A stretch of 64,000 nucleotides of DNA from Rhizobium lusitanum. Its GTDB lineage: Bacteria; Pseudomonadota; Alphaproteobacteria; Rhizobiales; Rhizobiaceae. The stretch spans positions 1,364,001 to 1,428,000 of the forward strand of contig NZ_CP050308.1 of NCBI RefSeq assembly GCF_014189535.1. The letters run 5' to 3'. This document shows positions 8,544-16,505 of the stretch, piece after piece. The position numbers were made by a program, and so were the translations under genes. The number at the start of each line of letters is the position of its first letter. The stretch's first letter is position 1. A model generated the notes under the pieces. The model did no database searches and had not been told where the DNA came from. It saw only the letters and a program-made list of their open reading frames with translations.

Positions 8544-8762
8544 GACACGAATCCTCCCGAATTTCTTATGTTTTATGGCGCGACTATTAGCGAGTGCAGG
8601 AACAGCCTACAAGCCATGCTTGCGGCCTGCATGTCGCGGATGCGAGAAGAAAATGTAGCGGTTGCAGAACCGCCACGGCTGCTTCAATCCAAACCGGCCC
8701 ATCCGTCTTGCGGATATTTCAAGCGCCTTTAGGGTATGGATGATTCGGCAGAGGGAGAAACA

Positions 8763-9188
8763 ATGCAGCTATTGCTGGCAAGCCTGTTTGCATGCGGCTG
8801 CGTGAGCCTGGTCGATGCCGTGCCATGGCCTGTTGCCGAGAGCTATATCAACCCCGCCGTGGAATGCAGCCAGAGCGCTGATCCGGGTGCTTGCCGGCAT
8901 ACGCGGGATAGCTGGAAGACGGAGTACAGCGACGCCATCGACGGGAAATATCAGGGGCAGCGAAACGTCGCATTCTGCCTGAGCACGGGCTGCGACAAGG
9001 CCATCCAGCCCGACAAGATCCTCGGCTGCGCCTGGCGTATCGTCATCGCGAAATCCGGGCACAAAGAGTTCGATGACACGGATGCCATGAACCTCAAGGC
9101 GTTCTGTGGGCCTGACTATATTACGCAGGTGGACAGGCGAGTGGCCGAGACCCAGGCGAGAGCCATGGTGATGATGATCGGGAAATAG
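8763..9188 (+). CDS. Small secreted hypothetical protein, Cys-rich
   Basis: A 141-aa protein. The start at 8763 has GGGAG upstream at normal spacing, and the first 19 residues (MQLLLASLFACGCVSLVDA) look like a signal peptide. The rest has about six cysteines (ECSQ, ACRH, FCLS, GCDK, GCAW, FCGP), which could form three disulfides in the periplasm. The frame also opens earlier at 8736, but that extension would bury the signal sequence. I do not recognise a domain. The gene stands alone, with a 190-base gap on the right. Confidence 0.7.
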   Translation: MQLLLASLFACGCVSLVDAVPWPVAESYINPAVECSQSADPGACRHTRDSWKTEYSDAIDGKYQGQRNVAFCLSTGCDKAIQPDKILGCAWRIVIAKSGHKEFDDTDAMNLKAFCGPDYITQVDRRVAETQARAMVMMIGK

Positions 9189-9400
9189 CTGAGCGCCTTG
9201 CGGCCCACTGTCTGCCTTCCTACGCGATCACGGGACAGCCGACACTCGCTTATAAACGATCGTGCGGCAGCTTTCGACCCCATATCGGACGTTCCAAAAC
9301 CTGTAGTGACCTTTCGAAAGCTGCCCTCGCCCATAGGACATTTGAGCAGCGCGGAATTCCGATTTCGTCTATCCATAGAGATATGATTTCGGAGGGGCAA

Positions 9401-11200
9401 ATGAAGGTACCGGTAGAGTTCGAGAACATTATCGCTGATGTCGAAAAACGACATGAGCCGCTTCCGTCTCATTACTTTCAGACAGAGTTGATGAAGGCTC
9501 GCACGGCGCTCGGGAAAGATCTCGACGCCGACCTAAATGCGGGTGCATTTGCTGAACTCGTCGCATGGACCCTGACGACCGAAGCCTGGGGCTTTGAGCC
9601 GTGGCATTCTTATTTCGGCCCGTTCGGCTCATGGATCAGCATCGACGGGAAGAAGGCATTCGCGCCGGCTGTCGATCAGGTCGACGAAGCCATCTTCCAG
9701 CATTGGGCCAGCCGTGTCAGTCAGTTCAGGCACCCAGGACTGCAGGCTCGCTATGCGGACCTATGCTGGGAGCTTGCGAGGACGGTCGGCAATGCTAAGC
9801 CGGATTTTCGCCATGCCGTCGCTGCCGTTGATGCGTATCTCGAGGGCGTGTCTAGCGGTCTCGTCACAGAGTTTCATGAGCAGATCGCATCAGCGAGCCG
9901 GGCACTCGATATCGCTCGCCAGATCCGGGACAACGAGCGCGCCGAGGCAGCCATCGTCATGCTCCTGCAGCTTCATGACAAAGCCGTGGCGGGAGAGGGG
10001 TGGTGGTGGAAGACCTACGACCGCCTCATCGCGGATAAAGCATTGACCGACGACAGGCGCGCCTATCTCGCCCAGAGCCTAGAGGGGCTGGCGGCTGACT
10101 ACGCAGACACTGCGAGCGCTGAAAAGTTCGACCCCTTCCAGCTTGAGAACGTCTCTGAACGGCTGCAGGCCTACTACAATCGCGTCGGCAGCCGCCCCGA
10201 TGTGGTCCGGCTTCAGGAGACAGTGGGTAGGGCTTTCGAGCACACCGCCGGTCTTGGTGACAACCTGCGCGCGTCTTCGATGCTACAGAGCGCCGAAAAC
10301 GCCTATCTCGATGCCGGCAAGCAAGAGGATGCAAAGCGAGCGAGAATCGCGCGAATAAAAGCGATCGAAGTGTCTCGAGAGGAAATGCAGTCGTTTGAGA
10401 CCACTCAGACGATTACGATGGAGGAAATGGATGCGTTCGTCTCCACGATGGTCACCGACGATCCGCTGCACACCTTCACCAGGATTGCGAACCAGTTCGT
10501 GCCTGAGGTCGCGCAGATAGAGGCGCAGATCAAAAAAGGCGGGGAGGATGGTGAGGGTTCGATCATGAACTTCATTCCGATCGCGATAATGGCGAAAGAT
10601 CATCAAGCCGCGATGCTTGGAGGGGTAGAAGACGATCTTGATGGACGTGTAATCCATCATGCCCAGCAGAATGTGCAGTGGACTTCACCATACCTGCACC
10701 GCGCGCTGCAGGCAGCGATCGAGAAACATGAACTCAATCCATATGCGGTTACCGGGTTTGCCGAGCGCTCGGGTCTATTCGAAGATTCCAGCTTCCTACT
10801 CGAAGGAGTGGGCGCGTGGTTCGCTCACGATCACATGAAAGCAATCCATGTGCTGGTGCCCCAGGTAGAACGTGCCCTCCGTACCATTACCGGTAAACTG
10901 GGTGAACCCGTCACTAGAAAGCACCCAGCTATGCTTGACCGCGAGATCGCTATCGGCATGGGTGAAATATTCGGAAACAAGGTCGTTAAGGACATCCTCG
11001 GCGCTGATCTGACGCTCTATTTCAAGCTCATTTACTCCGACCCTCGGGGACTAAACCTGCGGAACTCGATTGCACACGGCACTCTTGAGCGCGGTATGAT
11101 CAATGCAGTTATCAGTGATCTCCTGATCCATTCTCTGCTTGTACTTGGCCTGTGGGATCAACTAGCCGACCACCGGAAGAAGAAGGCCGGTGGGGGCTGA
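9401..11200 (+). CDS. DUF4209-like protein with C-terminal HEPN-type RX4H motif
   Basis: A 599-aa mostly helical cytoplasmic protein. GGAGG lies five bases before the ATG at 9401, so I prefer it to the in-frame ATG at 9383. The C-terminal part ends in LNLRNSIAHGTLERG, where R554 and H559 form an RX4H motif with Asn after the Arg, as in HEPN RNases and in the DUF4209 family. Base use is less GC-biased than the neighbours, and the gene has no partner on either side. Proteins of this group are scattered among bacterial accessory regions and some are suspected in phage defence. Assignment to DUF4209 is from motif recognition only; RNase activity is an inference. Confidence 0.75.
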   Translation: MKVPVEFENIIADVEKRHEPLPSHYFQTELMKARTALGKDLDADLNAGAFAELVAWTLTTEAWGFEPWHSYFGPFGSWISIDGKKAFAPAVDQVDEAIFQHWASRVSQFRHPGLQARYADLCWELARTVGNAKPDFRHAVAAVDAYLEGVSSGLVTEFHEQIASASRALDIARQIRDNERAEAAIVMLLQLHDKAVAGEGWWWKTYDRLIADKALTDDRRAYLAQSLEGLAADYADTASAEKFDPFQLENVSERLQAYYNRVGSRPDVVRLQETVGRAFEHTAGLGDNLRASSMLQSAENAYLDAGKQEDAKRARIARIKAIEVSREEMQSFETTQTITMEEMDAFVSTMVTDDPLHTFTRIANQFVPEVAQIEAQIKKGGEDGEGSIMNFIPIAIMAKDHQAAMLGGVEDDLDGRVIHHAQQNVQWTSPYLHRALQAAIEKHELNPYAVTGFAERSGLFEDSSFLLEGVGAWFAHDHMKAIHVLVPQVERALRTITGKLGEPVTRKHPAMLDREIAIGMGEIFGNKVVKDILGADLTLYFKLIYSDPRGLNLRNSIAHGTLERGMINAVISDLLIHSLLVLGLWDQLADHRKKKAGGG

Positions 11201-11420
11201 GAGAGGATTGAGCCTACTCGAACTATCGTGCACGTTGTCGTCGAACTCCGTGACCCGTGAAAGGCGGCCTTTCCAGCGTGATTTCCCAGAAGCCGCCAGT
11301 CCGCTTCCCACCATAGATGAACTTAATCAACGCCCCGACTGTACGGCGGATTCCGGGGGGCAGGCGATTCTGATTTAAACAGCTAGGATTGGCGCAAGCT
11401 CACCGCCAGAAGCACTTCGG

Positions 11421-11450
11421 AAAAGCCGATGGCATTTGCCACCGGCTTTT
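11421..11450. terminator. Bidirectional rho-independent terminator
   Basis: AAAAGCCG-TGGCA and TGCCA-CGGCTTTT form a 13-pair stem with one mismatch and a tiny ATT loop; runs of A and T lie on both sides. It sits directly after the minus-strand hydrolase gene (stop at 11455) and also downstream of the plus-strand DUF4209-like gene. The 220 bases between 11200 and this site hold no gene that I can support. Confidence 0.75.
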
Positions 11451-11454
11451 CTGT

Positions 11455-12066
11455 TTACGCATAGGACGCAAAGAATCCCCGGATCGCCTCGATCTCGTTC
11501 GGGCGGATATCATGGCCGCCCGGATGCCAGTCGAGCGTCACTTCAGCCTTCTGCCGCGTGAAATAATCCGCCAGCGCCTTGGTCACGGGCGCCGGTGAGA
11601 TCGGGTCGCGTTCGCCGGCCGTGATCAACACGCGCCGACCGTCGAGTTCGGCATTGTCGCGCGGCTGAAACGGGATTAGCGGGTGCATCAGCACAGCGGC
11701 GTCGAAGAGATCGCCGTGCTCGATCAGCACATTGGCGAGAATATTCGCGCCGTTGGAAAAGCCGAGACCGAGCACCTGCGAGGCACCGTGGTCGATGGCC
11801 AGGCCCTTGACATAGGCAGCCATCTTTTCCGTTGCGCGGGCAAGGTCGGCCATGTCGTAGACCCCCTCGCCGGTGCGGCGGAAAAAGCGGGCGGCGCCAT
11901 GTTCCGAAACGTCGCCAAGCGGCGAGATGATGGTGGCTTCCGGCAGCAGGCGACTGCCGAAATCGAAGAACTGGTTCTCGTCACCGCCGGTACCGTGGAA
12001 GGTGAACAGGATAGGCTTGCCGGGTGCACCGGGCTTCACCCGGTGCACATAGATCGTGTCGGTCAT
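11455..12066 (-). CDS. Alpha/beta hydrolase, phospholipase/carboxylesterase family (MhqD-like)
   Basis: A 203-aa esterase with an intact triad: nucleophile in LGFSNGAN, Asp in GERDPI and His in GGHDI; the oxyanion region is FTFHGTGGDE. It follows a ring-cleaving dioxygenase gene after 15 bases on the same strand. The same pair occurs in Bacillus as mhqD and mhqO, where it confers resistance to methylhydroquinone and related electrophiles. I infer that this hydrolase acts on ring-cleavage products or conjugates of quinones. A fused copy of the same two domains occurs at 54.7 kb. A strong terminator follows. Confidence 0.88.
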   Translation of the reverse strand: MTDTIYVHRVKPGAPGKPILFTFHGTGGDENQFFDFGSRLLPEATIISPLGDVSEHGAARFFRRTGEGVYDMADLARATEKMAAYVKGLAIDHGASQVLGLGFSNGANILANVLIEHGDLFDAAVLMHPLIPFQPRDNAELDGRRVLITAGERDPISPAPVTKALADYFTRQKAEVTLDWHPGGHDIRPNEIEAIRGFFASYA

Positions 12067-12081
12067 AATCTTACCCCTCGC

Positions 12082-13014
12082 TTAGACGTCCAGCGGTTCG
12101 AGATGCTCTTCGAGCAGCGCACGCAAATGCGTATGCTGTTCCGGCAGCTTCAGCGCCTCGCCGAGATGAGCAGTGTCCTCGTCGCGGTTGAAGCCGGGCT
12201 CGTTGGTGGCGACTTCGAACAGTACGCCGCCCGGCGTGCGGAAATAGATCGCCCAGAAGTAATCGCGGTCGATGACCGGGGTCACCTGATACCCCGTCTC
12301 CATCAGAGCCTTGCGCACTTCGAGCTGCTTGGCGCGGTTCTCGACGGAGAAGGCGACGTGGTGGACGGAACCGGCACCGGGAAGCGCTCGGTTGATGCTA
12401 GGCATGGTTTCGAGATCGACGATATCGGCACCATTGCCGCCGGGAATGGCGAGCCGCTTGACGCCTTCATGCGTGTCGACAACTTCATAGCCCATATACT
12501 TCAGCAGTTCGGCCGTGGCGCCCTCGTCCCGCAGCCTCATCGCGACGGAATGGAAGCCTCTGATCGCGTGTTCGGCATCGACGCCGCCATGGGTCCAGGG
12601 ATCACGCTTGTCATCCTTGACCTCGACGAGCGCGAAACCGTCGCCATCGGGACCAGAGAAATGCAGGCGCTTCTGGCCGAAGGATTCATCGGCCTTCAGT
12701 CCCTCGACGCCCTGCTTGCTGAGCCGGTCTGTCCAATAGCCGATCGCACCTTCCGGAATAGAATAGACGGTATTGCCGACTTCGCCGGTGCCGGGACGGC
12801 CACGCGCCATTTTCGGGAACGGGAAATAGGTCATGATCGTGCCGGGCGTGCCGATCTCGTCACCATAATAGAGGTGATAGACATCGGGTGCATCGAAATT
12901 GACGGTCTTCTTGACGCGGCGAAGGCCGAGCGTGTTGGTGAAGAACTTGTTGTTGGTGCGGGCGTCTTCCGCCATCGAAGTAACGTGGTGAAGACCCTTG
13001 ATCTGATTGAGCAT
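12082..13014 (-). CDS. Ring-cleaving dioxygenase, VOC family (MhqO-like)
   Basis: A 310-aa extradiol-type dioxygenase with two VOC modules. Module one starts IKGLHHVTSMAEDARTNNKF; module two starts GSVHHVAFSVEN; the C-terminal metal Glu is in GVLFEVATNEPGF, giving the His, His, Glu set for Fe(II) or Mn(II). The start MLNQIKG at 13014 matches family proteins; the open frame runs 14 codons further upstream. It is first in an operon with the MhqD-like esterase and probably opens hydroquinone or catechol-type rings. No dedicated regulator lies next to it. Confidence 0.88.
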   Translation of the reverse strand: MLNQIKGLHHVTSMAEDARTNNKFFTNTLGLRRVKKTVNFDAPDVYHLYYGDEIGTPGTIMTYFPFPKMARGRPGTGEVGNTVYSIPEGAIGYWTDRLSKQGVEGLKADESFGQKRLHFSGPDGDGFALVEVKDDKRDPWTHGGVDAEHAIRGFHSVAMRLRDEGATAELLKYMGYEVVDTHEGVKRLAIPGGNGADIVDLETMPSINRALPGAGSVHHVAFSVENRAKQLEVRKALMETGYQVTPVIDRDYFWAIYFRTPGGVLFEVATNEPGFNRDEDTAHLGEALKLPEQHTHLRALLEEHLEPLDV

Positions 13015-13125
13015 CTCTAACCCCTTGTCTCGCCCGCAACGGCAGGCGTTTCTCATGGGCAGAAGATGGTCCGAGAGCGAGCGTTTCGATAGCCCTCAAG
13101 TGCCAAACGGATTGTCTTCAATTAT

Positions 13126-13149
13126 TGAACGATGAAAGATCGTCGTTCA
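13126..13149. promoter_or_regulatory. Inverted repeat upstream of the mhqO-like gene
   Basis: TGAACGA and TCGTTCA, perfect 7-bp arms separated by ten bases, lie about 110 bases before the dioxygenase start in a stretch rich in A and T. This is a possible operator; no regulator is encoded nearby to support it. Confidence 0.3.
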
Positions 13150-13219
13150 CTGATGGTGTTTTCGGGGTGGAACCTAACCTATCGGCATTGCATAAACCCG
13201 TCACGCACGCTAAATTAAT

Positions 13220-13232
13220 CTAGACAGTCTAG
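13220..13232. promoter_or_regulatory. Palindrome upstream of the toxin-antitoxin pair, probable autoregulatory operator
   Basis: CTAGAC-A-GTCTAG is a perfect 6-1-6 inverted repeat just before the AGGAG ribosome site (13235-13239) of the antitoxin gene. Phd/YefM antitoxins bind short palindromes that overlap their own promoter, so this is the likely operator. The AT-rich TAAATTAAT just upstream could be part of the -10 region. Confidence 0.6.
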
Positions 13233-13247
13233 CTAGGAGATCGACCA

Positions 13248-13502
13248 ATGGACTGGCCATTGCAAGACGCCAAAAATCAGTTTTCGAAAGTCGTGCAGAA
13301 GGCTCGTAGCGAAGGTCCACAAACCGTGACGCTACGCGGCGAGCGCGCAGCCGTCGTTCTCTCCGCTGAAGATTATGACGCCCTGCGGGCCGGCAAGCCG
13401 AGTTTGGTCGATGACCTGCTATCGGAACCGATCTGGGATGATGAACTGGCCGATGCAGTAATGACGCGAGACAAGACGCCAAGCCGGGATGTCGCCTTCT
13501 AA
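13248..13502 (+). CDS. Type II antitoxin, Phd/YefM family
   Basis: An 84-aa protein. The N terminus WPLQDAKNQFSKVVQKAR...TVTLRGERAAVVLSAEDYDAL is the PhdYeFM DNA-binding fold; the C-terminal part DDLLSEPIWDDELADAV would wrap the toxin. AGGAG lies eight bases before the ATG. The stop overlaps the toxin ATG (TAATG), the usual coupling of antitoxin and toxin. It should neutralise the PIN toxin and repress the pair through the palindrome at 13220-13232. Confidence 0.93.
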   Translation: MDWPLQDAKNQFSKVVQKARSEGPQTVTLRGERAAVVLSAEDYDALRAGKPSLVDDLLSEPIWDDELADAVMTRDKTPSRDVAF

Positions 13503-13912
13503 TGTATCTGGTCGATACCAACGTTGTTTCCGAAGCCCGTCGCGGTACGGTCGAAGCAATTTCCTGGCTACGCTCAGTCGAGCCCTCAACCGTATATCTG
13601 AGCGTCATCACGCTCGGTGAGGTTATGCGCGGAATTGCACTAAAGCGCAGGTCCGATCCACGAGCCGCCACGCATTTGGAAGAATGGCTCCGTAAACTCC
13701 GCCATGATCACAGCGGCCGCATTCTACCCATCACCGACCAAATTGCCGTCGAATGGGGACGTCTCGCCGCATTGCGCCCGCGCGGCGAAGCTGACGGCCT
13801 GATTGCCGCAACCGCAATCGTCCACGATCTGATTGTCGTCACCCGCAATACCAAGGATTTTGACGATACCGGTGTGTCGATAGTTGACCCCTGGGATCAG
13901 GCATCTCACTGA
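13502..13912 (+). CDS. VapC/FitB-like PIN-domain toxin (ribonuclease)
   Basis: A 136-aa PIN-domain protein. Acidic active-site residues are visible at D5 (MYLVDTN), E40 (LGEVMRG), D98 ([10 protein letters not shown]) and D119-D122 (RNTKDFDD), so the Mg-dependent RNase site looks complete. FitB-type toxins pair with Phd-like rather than VapB antitoxins in rhizobia. Its last seven bases overlap the end of the convergent ung gene, which suggests the pair arrived or was trimmed right against the housekeeping gene. Confidence 0.93.
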   Translation: MYLVDTNVVSEARRGTVEAISWLRSVEPSTVYLSVITLGEVMRGIALKRRSDPRAATHLEEWLRKLRHDHSGRILPITDQIAVEWGRLAALRPRGEADGLIAATAIVHDLIVVTRNTKDFDDTGVSIVDPWDQASH

Positions 13913-14607
13913 CCGCCCGGATCACTCGGCAAAGCCCATTCAATCGGCTCCCGGCCATGTTCTTCCAGATAGGCATTGGCCTTGGAGAAATGTCGGCAGC
14001 CGAGGAAACCGTTATGGGCGGAGAGCGGCGACGGATGCACGGATTTCAGCACCAGATGCCGCTCCGTATCGACGAAAGCGGCCTTCTTCTGCGCGTAGGA
14101 GCCCCAGAGCATGAAGACGACGCCATCGCATTCGTCGTTGACCTGGCGGATGACGGCGTCGGTGAAGCGCTCCCAGCCCTTGCCCTGATGCGAGGCGGCT
14201 TGCGATTCCTCGACGGTGAGCACGCTGTTCAGCAGCAACACGCCCTGTTTCGCCCAGCTTTCGAGAAAACCATGACGCGCCGGCGGAATACCAAGATCGG
14301 CCTCCAGCTCCTTGTAGATATTGACCAATGAGGGCGGGATGCGCACGCCGGGGCGGACGCTGAAGCAGAGCCCATGCGCCTGGCCGGCGCCGTGATAGGG
14401 ATCTTGCCCGAGGATGACGACCTGCACCTCATCCAGCGGCGTCAGGTCCAGCGCCCGGAAATACTCGCTGCCGCGCGGAAAAATCACCTTGCCGCGCTGT
14501 TTTTCCTCGACGAGAAAAGATTTGAGCTCATGCATATAAGGGCTGTCGAATTCCGGCGACAGCGCCTCCTTCCAGCTCTCTTCCAGCTTGATACCCGCTT
14601 CCGCCAT
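13906..14607 (-). CDS. ung: Uracil-DNA glycosylase, family 1
   Basis: A 233-aa base-excision repair enzyme that removes uracil from DNA. The water-activating loop GQDPYHG (67-73), the proline-rich [12 protein letters not shown] segment and the DNA-intercalation loop [10 protein letters not shown] are all intact. Length is normal for bacterial Ung. The start at 14607 gives [12 protein letters not shown], the family-like N terminus. The gene is monocistronic and convergent with the PIN toxin. Confidence 0.97.
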   Translation of the reverse strand: MAEAGIKLEESWKEALSPEFDSPYMHELKSFLVEEKQRGKVIFPRGSEYFRALDLTPLDEVQVVILGQDPYHGAGQAHGLCFSVRPGVRIPPSLVNIYKELEADLGIPPARHGFLESWAKQGVLLLNSVLTVEESQAASHQGKGWERFTDAVIRQVNDECDGVVFMLWGSYAQKKAAFVDTERHLVLKSVHPSPLSAHNGFLGCRHFSKANAYLEEHGREPIEWALPSDPGGQ

Positions 14608-14696
14608 CGTCTCTCGCCTTCGTCCGTTATCAGCATGTCGATTGAGGATGAAAGCGGCGGCGTGTCAAGAAAATGGCGGATGCCGTGATGACGAGA

Positions 14697-16247
14697 TCAC
14701 AGTTTTTCGGCTTCGCCGAACCATCGTGACGTGGCTTGCGCAACCTCCTCCTGGTTAGGAACACCCTCATCGACCCAGGCGACGATGCCGTCGGGGCGCA
14801 CGAGCACGGCGCTCAAGCCAAGCCTGTCCTCGGCATCGCTTGCGAGATAGACGATCCGACCATTCCAACGGCTCGCCAGTGCTTGAAGCGGTGTATCCGT
14901 CTCAAAGTCCAGCAAGAGGCCTTTCCCGTTTCGGAGGTGATCACCGAGCTTCGTCCCGTCAGCCAGCTCGAAATCGGGAGCGCTGCGGCCGACGAGCGGG
15001 TGACTACCTCCAAGATCATAGCGGAGAGACACACCCCAGACGCGCTCGGCGAAATAGGTCGCGCCGTCGCGTGTGTCGATGAGATCACGAATAATGGCTT
15101 CGAGCGCGCGCGAACTCCTGCTCGGCCGCATGAGCGCCACCTGGGCGCGCGACCAGTCGAGAACCTGCGCTCCGACCGGATGACGTTCGCTGACGTAGCT
15201 ATCAAGCAGATCGGCTGGCGCGTTACCGTGGATCGTCGCAGCCAGCTTCCATCCCAGGTTCATTGCGTCGCCAAGTCCGAGGTTAAGCCCCTGACCGCCC
15301 AGGGGAGAGTGGATGTGGGCGGCATCGCCGGCGAGCAGCACCCGCCCGTTGCGATAAGCCGTTGCCTGGTAGGCGCGATCCGTCCAGGTAGTCGCAAGCC
15401 GGAGGGCCGTCAGTGTGACGTCGGTGCCGGAGATATGGCGCAATACAGTCTGCACATGTTCGAGCGTCATCGGCTGTGCCCGGTGGAAAGCACCCCCGTC
15501 GAAATCGACCATCGCGATGGTCCCCGGCTTTTGGTAGGTATACATACCCGTCGGCGTATAGTGACGGCCCAAGCGGAGCTTGTCAGGGTCGGCCATCTCG
15601 ACGTCGACGGAATAGCCGGTGAACTCGGGATCGGTGCCGACGAATGCAAATCCCGCCGCCTTGCGCACCGTGCTGCGGCCGCCATCGCAGCCGACGAGCC
15701 AGCGTCCGCGAAAAGCCTCACCACCGGCGCGAATGGTCACCCCTTCGCCCGACTGGTCGAGGCTCTCGACGCCAAGGCCGCGCCTGATCTCGACGCCCAT
15801 CGCGATTGCACGAGCGGCCAGGACGGTTTCGAGATATTCCATCTCGACCGCCATGCTGGTGCCGGCCGGACTTGGCAGGCGATACGGCCATTTCGAGGTA
15901 TCGACGTTGTCCAAATAGAACTGAATGCCTGCGAAATGACCGCCCGGGCGGCGCGGCTGTTGCATCCAATGCGGGGTGGTCGAAGCACTGCCGTCGGCCG
16001 GTTGATCTTTCGTGCGCTGCGGTTTCGCGATGTCGTCCAGCAACCCGCGGCGGTAAAAGGCTTCGATGGTGGGCGCGGAAAGGCCGCGCATGCCAAACGG
16101 GAGCCGCTTCAAGGGCGAATGCGGGTCTTCGGCTTCTTCCAGCACCAAGACCGAGAGGTCAGCGAGGCGCAACTCACAGGCGAGAAACAAGCCGACAGGG
16201 CCTGCACCAGCAATCACAACATCATAAATTTTAAACAGATCGGCCAT
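14697..16247 (-). CDS. FAD-dependent aromatic monooxygenase (PheA/TfdB family)
   Basis: A 516-aa class A flavoprotein hydroxylase. Visible are the N-terminal GxGxxG fold IYDVVIAGAGPVGLFLACEL, the DG motif LVGCDGGRSTVRKAAG (residues about 185-200), and the GD motif LLAGDAAHIHSPLGGQGLN that binds FAD ribityl phosphate. The C-terminal 100 residues form the thioredoxin-like extension seen in phenol and rifampicin hydroxylases. These enzymes hydroxylate phenols, resorcinols, tetracyclines or rifamycins with NAD(P)H and oxygen. The substrate is not evident; no ring-cleavage gene is adjacent, though the quinone pair lies 2 kb away. Confidence 0.9.
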   Translation of the reverse strand: MADLFKIYDVVIAGAGPVGLFLACELRLADLSVLVLEEAEDPHSPLKRLPFGMRGLSAPTIEAFYRRGLLDDIAKPQRTKDQPADGSASTTPHWMQQPRRPGGHFAGIQFYLDNVDTSKWPYRLPSPAGTSMAVEMEYLETVLAARAIAMGVEIRRGLGVESLDQSGEGVTIRAGGEAFRGRWLVGCDGGRSTVRKAAGFAFVGTDPEFTGYSVDVEMADPDKLRLGRHYTPTGMYTYQKPGTIAMVDFDGGAFHRAQPMTLEHVQTVLRHISGTDVTLTALRLATTWTDRAYQATAYRNGRVLLAGDAAHIHSPLGGQGLNLGLGDAMNLGWKLAATIHGNAPADLLDSYVSERHPVGAQVLDWSRAQVALMRPSRSSRALEAIIRDLIDTRDGATYFAERVWGVSLRYDLGGSHPLVGRSAPDFELADGTKLGDHLRNGKGLLLDFETDTPLQALASRWNGRIVYLASDAEDRLGLSAVLVRPDGIVAWVDEGVPNQEEVAQATSRWFGEAEKL

Positions 16248-16262
16248 GAACTACTCCTTTAT

Positions 16263-16343
16263 GGTCGTTCGACCGGAGCGGTTCGTCGTTTTGAGAACCA
16301 CACGGACGAACAATGGGGCGCTTGAGAGCGTCCGTTGTTCGTC
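16263..16343. promoter_or_regulatory. Inverted repeats upstream of the monooxygenase gene
   Basis: The gap between 16248 and 16505 holds no gene. It contains GGTCG-TT-CGACC (16263-16274) and a pair of perfect 9-bp arms, GACGAACAA (16305-16313) and TTGTTCGTC (16335-16343), separated by 21 bases. The larger pair could be a TetR- or LysR-type operator for the monooxygenase or a hairpin in its leader. No regulator gene is adjacent. Confidence 0.35.
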
Positions 16344-16505
16344 GTGGGACTCATGCACTGGGCATGGACAGAGCTTCCGTTTCCGGAAGGACTTGGGCTA
16401 GACCACACCAAGTCGCGCCTTTTTCGACAGCGGCAACATAGCGCCTGACCGATCGATCGGCAAGAGAAGACGTTTTTGTCGAAAACCGCGTCGCGCCTTT
16501 CGACA

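Noticed and set aside
11683..13020. A 445-codon plus-strand open frame
   Set aside because: It lies antisense to the MhqD/MhqO-like genes, reads as low-complexity Gly/Arg/Asp text and has no family resemblance.
14736..16325. A 529-codon plus-strand open frame
   Set aside because: Antisense to the aromatic monooxygenase, whose FAD motifs are clear on the other strand.
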